From: JAAZNO01 sp964508025
GTDB lineage: Bacteria > Chloroflexota > Anaerolineae > B4-G1 > SLSP01
DNA: 64,000 nucleotides
Assembly: GCA_964508025.1 (NCBI GenBank)
Contig: CAZDSF010000008.1
Coordinates: 1 to 64,000 of the forward strand
Direction: 5' to 3'
Shown: piece after piece, positions 54,773 to 63,904 of the stretch
Layout: each line of letters starts with the position of its first letter
How positions within the stretch are numbered: the stretch's first letter is position 1
The notes under the pieces: model-generated
Told to the model about the DNA's origin: nothing
What the model saw: the letters and a program-made list of their open reading frames with translations, nothing else
Database searches by the model: none
Made by a program: the position numbers and the translations under genes

Positions 54773-55435
54773 TTGGATCCCTGGGACTCTCTCAACGCTG
54801 AAATCACATCGTGTCGCGCGTGTCCGCGTCTGGCAGCGTGGCGCGAGGAAGTGGCGCGCACCAAGCGCCGCGCGTACCGCGATTGGGAGTACTGGGGGCG
54901 TCCTGTCCCTGGCTTTGGCGACCGGAACGCGCGCATCGTGATTGTCGGGCTGGCGCCGGGGGCGCACGGCTCGAATCGCACCGGGCGCATGTTCACGGGC
55001 GACAGCTCCGGCGAGACGCTCTTCGGCGCGCTGTATCGCGCCGGGTTCGCCAATCAACCCACGTGGGAGCGCGCCGATGATGGCCTGATCCTGGGGGATG
55101 TCTTCATCACGGCGGTGGGACGCTGCGCGCCGCCCGCTAACAAACCCAGCCGCGAGGAGCTGCGCACCTGCCGTCCCTTTCTGGCGCGCGAGCTGGCGCT
55201 GCTGCCGGTGGAGCGGGTGTTGGCGCTGGGGAAAATCGCTTTCGATGGGCTGCTGGCTCTGTGGCGCGACCAGGGACACGCGATCCCGACACTCGCGTTT
55301 GCCCACGGCGCGCGCTACGATTTGGGCGACGGGTTGCCGCAGCTGTACGCTTCTTACCATCCCAGCCGCCAGAATACCCAAACGGGGCGGCTCACCCTGG
55401 CGATGTTCGACGCGGTTTTCGCCGCTTTGCGGTGA
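54773..55435 (+). CDS. Uracil-DNA glycosylase, family 5 (UDGb)
   Basis: In this 220-residue protein four cysteines for a 4Fe-4S cluster are visible (CRAC at 14-17, C117 and C131). Motif I is GLAPGAHGSNRTGRMFTGD, the long form typical of UDGb (family 5), and motif II is YHPSRQNTQTGRLT. It removes uracil, and in this family hypoxanthine as well, from DNA. The TTG start follows AAGGAGG by six bases. It diverges from the toxin-antitoxin promoter and converges with katG. Confidence 0.93.
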   Translation: MDPWDSLNAEITSCRACPRLAAWREEVARTKRRAYRDWEYWGRPVPGFGDRNARIVIVGLAPGAHGSNRTGRMFTGDSSGETLFGALYRAGFANQPTWERADDGLILGDVFITAVGRCAPPANKPSREELRTCRPFLARELALLPVERVLALGKIAFDGLLALWRDQGHAIPTLAFAHGARYDLGDGLPQLYASYHPSRQNTQTGRLTLAMFDAVFAALR

Positions 55436-55456
55436 GCCGCTTTCAGGCCAAGAGGA

Positions 55457-55483
55457 GGGGAGCGGCGCAGCGCACCGCTCCCC
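55457..55483. terminator. Hairpin between convergent udg and katG
   Basis: GGGGAGCGG (55457-55465) pairs perfectly with CCGCTCCCC (55475-55483) around a nine-base loop. There is no good T-run on either side, so termination is uncertain. Confidence 0.5.
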
Positions 55484-55494
55484 CAGACTGCAAA

Positions 55495-57690
55495 TCAGGC
55501 GAGATCGAAACGGTCAAGGTTCATGACCTTGTTCCACGCCGCCACAAAGTCATGCAGGAACTTCTCCTGAGAATCCGCGCAGGCGTAGACTTCCGCCAAG
55601 GCTCGCAGTTGCGAGTTTGAGCCAAAGATGAGGTCTACCCGCGTGCCGGTCCACTTGCGTTCGCCCGTGGCGCGGTCGCGCCCCTCGAAGACCTCGCCAT
55701 CCGCGTCGGTGGGTTTCCACATCACACCCATATCGAGCAGATTCACGAAGAAGTCGTTGGTGAGCGCCTCGGGGCGGTGGGTGAAGACGCCGTGCGGCGC
55801 CCCGCCATAGTTGGCATTCAGAACGCGCATACCACCGATGAGCACCGTCATCTCCGGCGCGGTTAGCGTCAGTAGTTGGGCGCGATCAATCAGCAGCTCC
55901 TCTGCTGTCACAGCGAATTTCGCCTTCTGGTAATTGCGGAATCCGTCTGCTACCGGTTCGAGGACGGCAAACGCCGCCACATCGGTCTGCTCCTGTGAGG
56001 CATCCATGCGTCCCGGCGTGAAGGGCACGGTGATGTCGTAACCGGCATTCTTGGCCGCTTGCTCGACGCCCGCGCAGCCGCCCAGAACGATCAGGTCGGC
56101 GAGGGATACCCGCTTGCCGTCGGATTGCGCGGCGTTGAACGCCTTCTGGACGCCTTCGAGGGTCGCCAGCACATGCGCCAGTTGCTCAGGTTGGTTGACT
56201 TCCCAATCCTTCTGCGGCGCCAGCCGGATGCGCGCGCCGTTCGCTCCGCCGCGCTTGTCGGAGCCGCGGAATGTGGATGCCGATGCCCAGGCTGTTGAGA
56301 CCAGCTGCGCCACCGATAGGCCCGTGGCGAGGATTTGATCCTTGAGGTCGGCGATGTCTTGCGCATTGATCAGCGCGTGGTTGACTGCGGGTATTGGGTC
56401 TTGCCAAATCAGCTCTTCTTCAGGGACTTCTGGGCCGAGATACCGCGACCGAGGCCCCATATCGCGGTGCGTCAGCTTGAACCACGCGCGGGCGAAGGCA
56501 TCGGCGAATGCTTCCGGGTTTTCGAGGAAGCGCCGGGCGATGGGTTCGTAGATCGGGTCGAAGCGCAAGGAGAGATCGGCTGTCGTCATCATCGGGCGAT
56601 GCTTCTTGGACGGGTCGTGCGCGTCAACCACCATATCCTCTGCGTCCACGTCTTTGGCTAACCATTGCCAGGCGCCGGCTGGGCTTTTGACCAGCTCCCA
56701 CTCATATTTGAACAGCACCTTCAGATAGCCCATGTCCCAACGGGTCGGATGCGGCTTCCAGGCGCCTTCGATGCCGCTGCTAATCGTATCGCCGCCTTTG
56801 CCGCTGCCGAAGCTGCTTTTCCAGCCGAGGCCCTGCTCCTCGATACTGGCGCCTTCAGGCTCAGGCCCCACATGGGTTGCTGGGGCCGCGCCGTGCGCCT
56901 TGCCGAACGTGTGTCCGCCGGCGATCAGCGCGACGGTTTCCTCGTCGTTCATCGCCATCCGCGTGAAGGTCTCACGGACATCGCGGCCCGAAGCGACCGG
57001 ATCTGGCACGCCGTTCGGCCCTTCTGGATTTACGTAGATCAGGCCCATCTGCACCGCGGCGAGCGGGTTCTCGAGATCGCGGTCGCCGGAGTAGCGCTTG
57101 TCGCCCAGCCACTCGGTTTCACTTCCCCAGTAGATATCCTCTTCGGGTTCCCAGATATCCTCGCGCCCGCCGGCAAAGCCAAAAGTCTTGAAGCCCATGG
57201 ATTCCAGCGCGCAGTTGCCGGCGAGGATCATCAGATCGGCCCAGGAGAGCTTGCGCCCGTATTTCTGCTTGATGGGCCAGAGGAGTCGGCGCGCCTTGTC
57301 GAGGTTCACGTTGTCGGGCCAGCTGTTGAGCGGCGCGAAGCGCTGGTTGCCGGTGCCGCCGCCGCCTCGGCCATCGCCGACGCGGTAAGTGCCGGCGCTG
57401 TGCCAGGCCATGCGGATGAAAAGCCCGCCGTAGTGGCCGTAATCAGCGGGCCACCAATCTTGTGAGTCGGTCATCAATGCATAGAGATCCTGCTTTACCG
57501 CCGCCAGGTCGAGGGTCTTAAATTCCTTGGCATAGTTGAAATCTTCACCCATTGGATTGCCCGCCGCCGGGTGTTGATGCAGAATTCTGAGGTTCAGCTG
57601 GTTCGGCCACCAGTCTTGGTTCGATGTGCCTTTGCTGCCCGCAGGTTTGGCAGATTTGCCTGTTACCGGGCACTTGCTCTCTTCGCTCAT
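55495..57690 (-). CDS. katG: Catalase-peroxidase KatG
   Basis: This 731-residue protein has both peroxidase halves. The catalytic N-terminal half has RMAWHSAGTYR (distal Arg, Trp and His) and GGHTFGKAHGA (proximal His). LIYVNPEGPNG supplies the Tyr of the Met-Tyr-Trp adduct that gives catalase activity. The C-terminal half lacks heme ligands, as normal. It destroys hydrogen peroxide in the cytoplasm. AAAGGAGA precedes ATG. It follows perR on the same strand with a 99-base gap and is likely controlled by the PerR box upstream of perR. Confidence 0.97.
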   Translation of the reverse strand: MSEESKCPVTGKSAKPAGSKGTSNQDWWPNQLNLRILHQHPAAGNPMGEDFNYAKEFKTLDLAAVKQDLYALMTDSQDWWPADYGHYGGLFIRMAWHSAGTYRVGDGRGGGGTGNQRFAPLNSWPDNVNLDKARRLLWPIKQKYGRKLSWADLMILAGNCALESMGFKTFGFAGGREDIWEPEEDIYWGSETEWLGDKRYSGDRDLENPLAAVQMGLIYVNPEGPNGVPDPVASGRDVRETFTRMAMNDEETVALIAGGHTFGKAHGAAPATHVGPEPEGASIEEQGLGWKSSFGSGKGGDTISSGIEGAWKPHPTRWDMGYLKVLFKYEWELVKSPAGAWQWLAKDVDAEDMVVDAHDPSKKHRPMMTTADLSLRFDPIYEPIARRFLENPEAFADAFARAWFKLTHRDMGPRSRYLGPEVPEEELIWQDPIPAVNHALINAQDIADLKDQILATGLSVAQLVSTAWASASTFRGSDKRGGANGARIRLAPQKDWEVNQPEQLAHVLATLEGVQKAFNAAQSDGKRVSLADLIVLGGCAGVEQAAKNAGYDITVPFTPGRMDASQEQTDVAAFAVLEPVADGFRNYQKAKFAVTAEELLIDRAQLLTLTAPEMTVLIGGMRVLNANYGGAPHGVFTHRPEALTNDFFVNLLDMGVMWKPTDADGEVFEGRDRATGERKWTGTRVDLIFGSNSQLRALAEVYACADSQEKFLHDFVAAWNKVMNLDRFDLA

Positions 57691-57789
57691 TTTCGGTCTC
57701 CTTTCACTTCCGGGATTGGTTTGGGATTACGTTTGTGTACTGTCCGGCTAATTTGCGCCTATTTGCGGTACTGAATCGTGCTCTCTGTC

Positions 57790-58254
57790 TCAGGTATCCA
57801 GTGGGGTGTTGTGCTCGCTTTCTCGGTTCTGGCAGGTGGGGCAGAGTCCGTAGAAGGTGATCTGATGGCGCGCTACCTGATAACCAGCCGCCTTCTCAGC
57901 AGGCAAGGCGACGTCTGCAAAGTCGTGGTGGATGTCGGTCAGGGTGTGGCAGCGCACACAGAACAGGTGGTGATGCGGGCCGAGGTTGGCATCGTAACGC
58001 ATACAGCCTTCACCGCTTTCATACGTCTCGATCAGCCCGCCCAATTGCACCAATTCATGCAGCGTGTTGTACACCGTCGCGCGTGACATATCGGGTATCG
58101 TTATCGCCGCACGCTGGTAGATTTCTTCCGCTGTGGGGTGGGACATGCCCTGCGCCAGGACGTCCACAATCGCCCGGCGCTGGGGCGTGATTTTCCGCCT
58201 ACTCTGGCGGAATAATTCGATGAGCATTTCAGCCGATGGCATTGCCTGTCTCAT
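57790..58254 (-). CDS. perR: PerR/Fur-family peroxide-responsive repressor
   Basis: In this 154-residue protein the N-terminal winged helix contains RRKITPQRRAIVDVLAQG and SRATVYNTLHELVQLGLI-like YNTLHELVQLGGLIE. The metal region has HHHLFCVRCHTLTDI and CPTCQNRE, giving the structural Cys4 zinc site (CxxC twice). The HHH region supplies regulatory ligands. The PerR rather than Fur assignment rests on the katG partner and a perfect PerR box in its own promoter. Oxidation of the regulatory site would release katG. The start is ATG 58254. Confidence 0.93.
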   Translation of the reverse strand: MRQAMPSAEMLIELFRQSRRKITPQRRAIVDVLAQGMSHPTAEEIYQRAAITIPDMSRATVYNTLHELVQLGGLIETYESGEGCMRYDANLGPHHHLFCVRCHTLTDIHHDFADVALPAEKAAGYQVARHQITFYGLCPTCQNRESEHNTPLDT

Positions 58255-58271
58255 TTAGATTGATTCCTAAT

Positions 58272-58286
58272 TTATAATTATTATAA
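58272..58286 (-). promoter_or_regulatory. Perfect PerR box
   Basis: TTATAATTATTATAA matches the PerR consensus TTATAATNATTATAA at all 15 positions, and the palindrome extends one base on each side. It covers the -10 box of the perR-katG promoter, so PerR would repress itself and katG. Confidence 0.93.
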
Positions 58287-58308
58287 AATAAGAGCATCGG
58301 TTTGTCAA
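58280..58308 (-). promoter_or_regulatory. Consensus promoter of perR-katG
   Basis: On the minus strand TTGACA (58308-58303), a 17-base spacer and TATAAT (58285-58280): both hexamers are perfect. The -10 lies inside the PerR box. Confidence 0.92.
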
Positions 58309-58339
58309 GGGGCTTTCTTGCTTTTTGACTTTCCGGTTA

Positions 58340-58368
58340 TTGACTTTCATTCCAGTATCTACTACAAT
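58340..58368 (+). promoter_or_regulatory. Promoter of the subtilase
   Basis: TTGACT (58340-58345), a 17-base spacer and TACAAT (58363-58368). About 95 bases of leader precede the start codon. Confidence 0.65.
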
Positions 58369-58462
58369 GGAATTAAGCCAGTGCCTCTCTGTCGGTCTTC
58401 TTTACTCTTAACTTGCCCGCTTTCGTGTGTCCTCTTTTCAGCTGGTGGATGAAAGGATGGCG

Positions 58463-61400
58463 ATGATGAAGACGCGATGGCTTTCTTGTCTGTTCCTCCT
58501 TGTGTTATTGGCGGCGGCAGGGACGCCTGTTCTGCCCCTGACCGCCGGACCACTCCCCAACACCAAAATTGCTTCCAACCTTGGATTGTTGCTCACGTTG
58601 CTCGTGCGCCCGGAGTCCCTGGCGGAGGATTCGGCTCTGGCGCGAGAGTTGGAGAGCATCCGCAGCACCGGCGCGGTGGCGGTCACGGCCCGCTTCGAGC
58701 GCGAACTCGCGCCTGCCGAGCGCGCTGCATTCGAGGCGTTGGGTGTGATTTTCGAGGAGGTGGGGGGCGAATTGGCGCATCTCGGCCCCATCTACGGGGT
58801 GCGAATTCCGCCGGCGGCGGTTCCAGCGCTGACGGCGCATCCTTTGGTGGTCTGGCTGGAGGCGGTGTGGCAGCCCGTGGCCCTTTCGCCGTTGGATCTG
58901 AGTGTGAGGAACGCGCCGGGGTTCGGCACGTATGTGGACGCGCCCGCCGTTTGGGGGGGGCCTGCGCCGGGCGCGCCCCTCACGGGGCAGGGGGTGGTGA
59001 TCGCCGACTTCGATACCGGCGTGGATGTGCTGCATCCGGCGTTTCTGCGCGGGACGTATGGCCCAGGATACTCGAATTGGGACACGAATTTCGATGGCGT
59101 CTTTACGCCGGGGGTAGATACGTTGGGCGGTGCGATTCTGCGCTTTTGGGATGCCTTTGGCGATCCTTTGGGGACGCCCGGCGTTCTCGATCTGACGCAG
59201 GACTGGATCTATGGCGATACCAACGGCAACAGCAGCTATGACTGGACTGAGCCAATCTACATGCCCTACGATGCCAACAGCAGCGGCGTGCTGGAAGCCG
59301 GCGAGTTCCTGATCCTGCGCGGCAATCTGGGGCCGGGCATTCCTACGAGCAAAATCGCCGCTACGCTGGACGCGCTGGGGACGACGTATCAACGGGGCGT
59401 CAATCTGGAGCAGACGCCTCCCGATGTGAGCGGGCATGGCACCAGCGTCTCCGGCATTCTGGGCGCGGGCGCAGTCTATTGGGGATCGCAATACGTCTGG
59501 AACCATGCCCAGCGTTACACCGGTCTGGCGCCCGACGCCGATCTGTTGATGGCGGACGCTTTTGGGCTGAATCTCGATCCCGCGCTCTACATTCCGTGGG
59601 CGCAGCAGCACGGCGCGCAGATTATGCTCTACGAATACGGTTCGTGGATCCAGCAGTATCTGGACGGCTCCTCCAATCATGAGCAAATGATGGACCTGGC
59701 CTCGCAGCAGGGAATTCTCCAGGTGACACCTACAGGCAACCTTCACTGTGGGGGTACAGCGGGCTGCAATCCTCGCCATCTGCAATACAGCATTCCCGCA
59801 GGGGCGGCGCCCTTCAACCACGTGTTCAACGTGCCGCCGCTTTCGCCGCACTACAGCGACGTGTGGATCACGATGCTCTGGCTGCATCCGGCAAACAATC
59901 TCACGGTGCAGCTCACCACGCCCACCGGCGGGATGGGGAATACGGTTGCCTTGCCGTGTGTGTTGCCCGGTACAGGCTGGCAGTATATGAATACCGCTGA
60001 TGGGCATCTCATCGGCTGTGAGCGCGCGGTGGATTCCGGTCGCGGTACGGCGATGTACAACATTTGGATCGGCAGGCCGGGACTGGGCGTGCTCCCCGGC
60101 AACTGGATCATGGGCGTGACGAATCTTGCGTCTGTAGCGGAGGCGACGAATTTCTACATTGCGGATAGCGGCAACCAGTGGGCTTTTGGCGCGGGCTGGC
60201 TCAATGCGGGCGGCGGCGCCGAATTGCATACAGCGACCTGGCCCAGCACGTGCGATTCGTGCGTGGGTGTGGCGTCGTATGCGACGCGCGCCAACTTCAT
60301 TGGCGCGCCCGGCGCGCTGAGCTGGTTCAGCGGGCGGGGAACGCGCTTTCTCGATGGCGCGTTGATCGTGGATGTGGCAGCGCCCGGTCACTACGACATC
60401 ATCACGCCGGAGAGTCGCGCGGTTACGGGGAGCACTGGCTCGTACAATCCCACCTTCGGCGGCACCAGCGCGGCAGGCCCGCATGTAGCGGGCGTGGCGG
60501 CGCTGCTCTATCAATACGCCCAGGGGCAGACATCGCCGTTCTTCATCACCGAGGCGTTGCGCCGTGGGGCGGTGCAGGATGGCGCGACCGGCGGTGTGCC
60601 CAACGCGAATTGGGGCTACGGCAAGCTGAGCGCGCCCGGCGCGCTGCGCAACATGCTGCACGACCTCGGTGATGCGCCTGCCAGCGACAATCATCATGGG
60701 GTGGTGATGACGGCTTATCCGGGCGTCCAGGCCCACTTTCCCACAGTTTTCGGCGCGCCGGTACCCGGCCCCTTGCACTGGGCTTCCAGTGCGCTGATGT
60801 TCGGTCCCTGGGATTCGCAACTGGGCGGCCTGGCTTCAGCGGAGGGGGAGGCGGATCGGTGGTATGATGAGGACGGCTTTAACAACCTGCAACCGCTGCT
60901 CGATCTGGCCGATCTGGATCAGCCCGACGACGGCCTGGTATTCCCCGGCCCGGTAGCGCCATGCATGCCGCTGCTGCTCACCATCCACGGCGTCATCCCT
61001 GGGTTCACGCCGGGGCCGTGGACGCGCTTCGTGAACGTGTGGATTGATGGGAACGCCGATGGGGATTGGGCTGATGTCCACACGTGTGTAATGCCTAACG
61101 ATGCGCCAGAGTGGGCGTTGCAGAATGTTTTGGCGCCAGGCCCGTTCCCAGGCGCTTTTGTTCTGGCAATGCCAGTGATGGTGTATCAGCAGACAGCGGG
61201 CGACCCCTTTTGGATTCGCGTTTCGATTGCGGAACAGCTGGCGCCGCTCGACCCCGTTACCGGGCGCGCCGATGGGCGCGGACCGGTGCTCGGTTATGCG
61301 TTTGGCGAAACGGAGGATTATCTCTATCCGCAGACGAATTTCCAGGCTGCGCCCACGACGCAATGCGGCAGCGGCGCGGTAGCCTTTACGCACGATCCCG

Positions 61401-62104
61401 CGAGCAGCTGGCCCGTCAACTTCACCTGGGATTTTGGCGACGGCATCACGATGACCAATCCCGGCATCAATCCCACCCACACTTATGCGCAGCCGGGGGT
61501 GTACACGGTAACCCTAACCGGCGACTTGTGGGGTGTAGTCTTCAGCGTTTTTCAGCGCCAGGTCACGCTGTATCCACTGCCAGCGGTAGCCTTCACCAGC
61601 GACAGTCCCGTGTGCCTGGGACAGACGATGCACTTTACCGATACCACGCCGGGCGCGACGGCCTGGCATTGGAACTTCGGCGGTGCGGGGACGCCGGGCG
61701 GCGCGCCGCAACAGCCCACCTTCCACTACGCCGCCGCCGGGACGCTGACGGTGACGCTGACGGTGACGGATGTTCACGGCTGCGCCGCCTCCACCGCTGC
61801 GCCGGTGACGGTGCATGGGCTGCCAACGGCGGGCTTCACCGTATCCAGCGCCGAAGTCATGGTGGGCGCGCCGATCACCTTCACCAATACGAGCGTCGGC
61901 GCGAATGCGTACTTCTGGAATTTCGGTGATGGGGTAGGCGTCTCAACGCTGATACATCCGACCTACGTGTACCCGGCAGCGGGAACCTTTACGCCCACCC
62001 TCACCGCGACAACGCTTCACGGCTGCTCTGATGTTCACAGCCGAGTGTTGCGGGTTTTAGCGTGGCAGCGCGTTTACCTGCCGCTGTTGATGAAAGGCCC
62101 ATAG
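58463..62104 (+). CDS. Secreted subtilisin-like (S8) protease with GEVED-like and PKD domains and YLPL C-terminus
   Basis: The protein is 1213 residues from the ATG after AAAGG. The signal peptide is 1-28 and a propeptide-like region follows. The S8 triad is D184 (FDTGVD), H325 (SGHGTSVSG) and S669 (GGTSAAGPHVAG), with oxyanion Asn near 426 (TPTGN). A large insert lies between His and Ser. Next come a GEVED-like region (about 855-970, WIDGNADGDW ... GETEDYLY) and three PKD domains (TWDFGDG, HWNFGG, FWNFGDG). The C-terminus is VYLPLLMKGP. It probably degrades protein outside the cell. The C-terminal YLPL motif may be a surface-sorting or anchoring signal. Confidence 0.92.
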   Translation: MMKTRWLSCLFLLVLLAAAGTPVLPLTAGPLPNTKIASNLGLLLTLLVRPESLAEDSALARELESIRSTGAVAVTARFERELAPAERAAFEALGVIFEEVGGELAHLGPIYGVRIPPAAVPALTAHPLVVWLEAVWQPVALSPLDLSVRNAPGFGTYVDAPAVWGGPAPGAPLTGQGVVIADFDTGVDVLHPAFLRGTYGPGYSNWDTNFDGVFTPGVDTLGGAILRFWDAFGDPLGTPGVLDLTQDWIYGDTNGNSSYDWTEPIYMPYDANSSGVLEAGEFLILRGNLGPGIPTSKIAATLDALGTTYQRGVNLEQTPPDVSGHGTSVSGILGAGAVYWGSQYVWNHAQRYTGLAPDADLLMADAFGLNLDPALYIPWAQQHGAQIMLYEYGSWIQQYLDGSSNHEQMMDLASQQGILQVTPTGNLHCGGTAGCNPRHLQYSIPAGAAPFNHVFNVPPLSPHYSDVWITMLWLHPANNLTVQLTTPTGGMGNTVALPCVLPGTGWQYMNTADGHLIGCERAVDSGRGTAMYNIWIGRPGLGVLPGNWIMGVTNLASVAEATNFYIADSGNQWAFGAGWLNAGGGAELHTATWPSTCDSCVGVASYATRANFIGAPGALSWFSGRGTRFLDGALIVDVAAPGHYDIITPESRAVTGSTGSYNPTFGGTSAAGPHVAGVAALLYQYAQGQTSPFFITEALRRGAVQDGATGGVPNANWGYGKLSAPGALRNMLHDLGDAPASDNHHGVVMTAYPGVQAHFPTVFGAPVPGPLHWASSALMFGPWDSQLGGLASAEGEADRWYDEDGFNNLQPLLDLADLDQPDDGLVFPGPVAPCMPLLLTIHGVIPGFTPGPWTRFVNVWIDGNADGDWADVHTCVMPNDAPEWALQNVLAPGPFPGAFVLAMPVMVYQQTAGDPFWIRVSIAEQLAPLDPVTGRADGRGPVLGYAFGETEDYLYPQTNFQAAPTTQCGSGAVAFTHDPASSWPVNFTWDFGDGITMTNPGINPTHTYAQPGVYTVTLTGDLWGVVFSVFQRQVTLYPLPAVAFTSDSPVCLGQTMHFTDTTPGATAWHWNFGGAGTPGGAPQQPTFHYAAAGTLTVTLTVTDVHGCAASTAAPVTVHGLPTAGFTVSSAEVMVGAPITFTNTSVGANAYFWNFGDGVGVSTLIHPTYVYPAAGTFTPTLTATTLHGCSDVHSRVLRVLAWQRVYLPLLMKGP

Positions 62105-62158
62105 CTGCGCCTCCGTGAGGTGTGGAATGTGGTGGAGTGAGCGTCAATGGTTGGTGAA

Positions 62159-62187
62159 TTTACATACTGGCGCTTTGGTGCTATAGT
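62159..62187 (+). promoter_or_regulatory. Promoter of the small membrane protein at 62226
   Basis: TTTACA (62159-62164), a 17-base spacer and TATAGT (62182-62187) with TGC in front (extended -10). Confidence 0.6.
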
Positions 62188-62225
62188 GTAGATGTTCATT
62201 TTACACATGCAAAGGAGATCAACTG

Positions 62226-62558
62226 ATGGAAAAGCGGTTCAAGGTGTTGCGCTTTATTGCGACCCTGTGGAAGATTCTCGCCTGGGTGAGCCTGGTGCTG
62301 GGGATTCTGGGGGCGTTGGGGATGTTGATTGGCGGCCTGGCAGGGGGGCTGCTGAGCGACGCGGTGGTGAACGAGATGGGGCTGCGCGGCTTTGTCAGCG
62401 GCACCTTCCTCGGTATTGCGGGATTTCTGGGTCTGCTCATTGGCGCCGCATTGCAATTTCTGTTCTTGTATGCCGCCGGCGAGGTGATCTCGGTATTCCT
62501 CTCCATTGAGGAAAATACGCGCGCGACGCGGTTGTGGATCGAGCAGAGCGCCCGATAA
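62226..62558 (+). CDS. Small membrane protein, function unknown
   Basis: This 110-residue protein has two long hydrophobic helices, about 14-45 (ILAWVSLVLGILGALGMLIGGLAGGLLS) and 55-90 (GFVSGTFLGIAGFLGLLIGAALQFLFLYAAGEVISVFLSI), flanked by charged ends (MEKRFKVLRF and EENTRATRLW). Similar glycine-rich two-helix proteins are common and have no known role. AAAGGAG precedes ATG and a good promoter lies 40 bases upstream. A two-way terminator separates it from purA, which converges on it. Confidence 0.65.
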   Translation: MEKRFKVLRFIATLWKILAWVSLVLGILGALGMLIGGLAGGLLSDAVVNEMGLRGFVSGTFLGIAGFLGLLIGAALQFLFLYAAGEVISVFLSIEENTRATRLWIEQSAR

Positions 62559-62570
62559 GGGTGAAGCGAC

Positions 62571-62606
62571 AGGCGGCCCCTGTTCCACATGGAGCGGGGG
62601 CCGCCT
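62571..62606. terminator. Bidirectional terminator between the small membrane protein and purA
   Basis: AGGCGGCCCC (62571-62580) and GGGGCCGCCT (62597-62606) form a 10-bp stem that continues through TCCA/TGGA in the loop. CTTGTTGGTCCTTTT follows on the plus strand. Confidence 0.75.
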
Positions 62607-62620
62607 CTTGTTGGTCCTTT

Positions 62621-63904
62621 TCAGGGCAGGATCAGCGATTCGCGCTCTGGGCCCACGCCGATGAAGCTGATGGGCGTTTCTATCAGCGCCTCAATGCGTG
62701 CGACGTAGGTTTGCGCCTCTATGGGCAGGTCCTCGCGCCGGCGGATGAGGCGGAGATCAGCCTCCCATCCTGGCAGCTCCTCGTAGATAGGCGTCGCCGC
62801 AGCGATGACCTCGTTGCCCCATTCGGCGGGGAAATGCAGCGTGCGCTCGCCGGCAATGTCGTAAGCCACGGCAATCTTCAGCGTGGGAATGCCGCTTAAC
62901 ACATCGAGTTTGGTCAACGCGATCTCCGTCAGCCCGTTGATGCGGGTCGCATAGCGCAGAATGACCGCGTCGAGCCAGCCGCACCGTCGCGGGCGGCCCG
63001 TGGTCACGCCGTACTCATGGCCCACCTGGCGCAACTGCTCGCCGGTTTCATCCAACAGCTCTGTGGGGAAGGCGCCCGCACCGACGCGGGTGGTGTACGC
63101 TTTGGCAACGCCGACCACGCGCGTGACCTCTTTGGGGCCGAAGCCCAATCCCGTGAGCGCGCCGCCCGCGATGGGCGAGGAGCTGGTGACGAAGGGATAG
63201 GTTCCGCGATCCAGATCGAGCAATGTGCCCTGCGCCCCTTCACAGAGGATGCGTTTCCCGGCAGTCAGCGCCTCGGCGATCAACGCCGCGCCATCTATGA
63301 GATAGGGCGCCAGTTCCATGGCGGCTTGATGCAGCTGCTCGATTTGCGGCCCCACGAGCTGCGGTTTGAGGTGGAAGAGGTTGATCAGCCGCTCGTTATG
63401 CGCCACCATCAGCGCGCGCGCCTTCACAACGAAGGCATCGGGATTGCGCAACAGGGCCGCGCGCAAGCCGATGCGCCGCGCCTTGTCGGCATAGGTCGGG
63501 CCGATGCCGCGCGCTGTGGTGCCGATAGCATGTTCGCCCAAGGTCTGCTCCTGAGCGCCATCGAGCGCGCGGTGCGTGGGCAGAATCAGGTGGGCGCCGG
63601 CGGCGATCTTCAGGCGCTCGGGCGTCACCTCGATGCCGGCCTCGCGCAGCATCGCCATCTCCTCTAGCAGCCGCAGCGGATTGATGACGGTTCCGGCGCC
63701 GATCAGGCATACGGCATCGGGGTTGAGGATGCCGGAGGGGACGAGATGCAGGCCCAGCGTGTGCCCCTCGGCGATGACCGTGTGCCCGGCGTTGTCGCCG
63801 CCGTTGTAGCGGGCTACGATATCGGCGCGGCTTGCCAGGTCATCCACGACCCGGCCCTTGCCCTCGTCGCCCCACTGAGTTCCGACAATGATGGTAACAG
63901 GCAT
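62621..63904 (-). CDS. purA: Adenylosuccinate synthetase
   Basis: In this 427-residue protein the GTP-binding P-loop GTQWGDEGKGRVVDDLA opens the chain, followed by NAGHTV and GTTARGIGPTYADKARRIGLR. The active-site block is FEGAQG-like CEGAQGTLLDLDRGTYPFVTSSS, and GRPRRCGW and TKLDVLSG lie near the end. It joins IMP and aspartate using GTP to make adenylosuccinate in AMP synthesis. The length is normal. GGAGG precedes ATG 63904. Its upstream region is filled with repeat words, so its promoter is not evident. Confidence 0.96.
   Translation of the reverse strand: MPVTIIVGTQWGDEGKGRVVDDLASRADIVARYNGGDNAGHTVIAEGHTLGLHLVPSGILNPDAVCLIGAGTVINPLRLLEEMAMLREAGIEVTPERLKIAAGAHLILPTHRALDGAQEQTLGEHAIGTTARGIGPTYADKARRIGLRAALLRNPDAFVVKARALMVAHNERLINLFHLKPQLVGPQIEQLHQAAMELAPYLIDGAALIAEALTAGKRILCEGAQGTLLDLDRGTYPFVTSSSPIAGGALTGLGFGPKEVTRVVGVAKAYTTRVGAGAFPTELLDETGEQLRQVGHEYGVTTGRPRRCGWLDAVILRYATRINGLTEIALTKLDVLSGIPTLKIAVAYDIAGERTLHFPAEWGNEVIAAATPIYEELPGWEADLRLIRRREDLPIEAQTYVARIEALIETPISFIGVGPERESLILP

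Noticed and set aside
58505..60820. Long open frame antisense to the subtilase (about 771 codons)
   Set aside because: Same shadow pattern: Arg-rich, no start signal, and the opposite strand encodes clear catalytic and PKD motifs.
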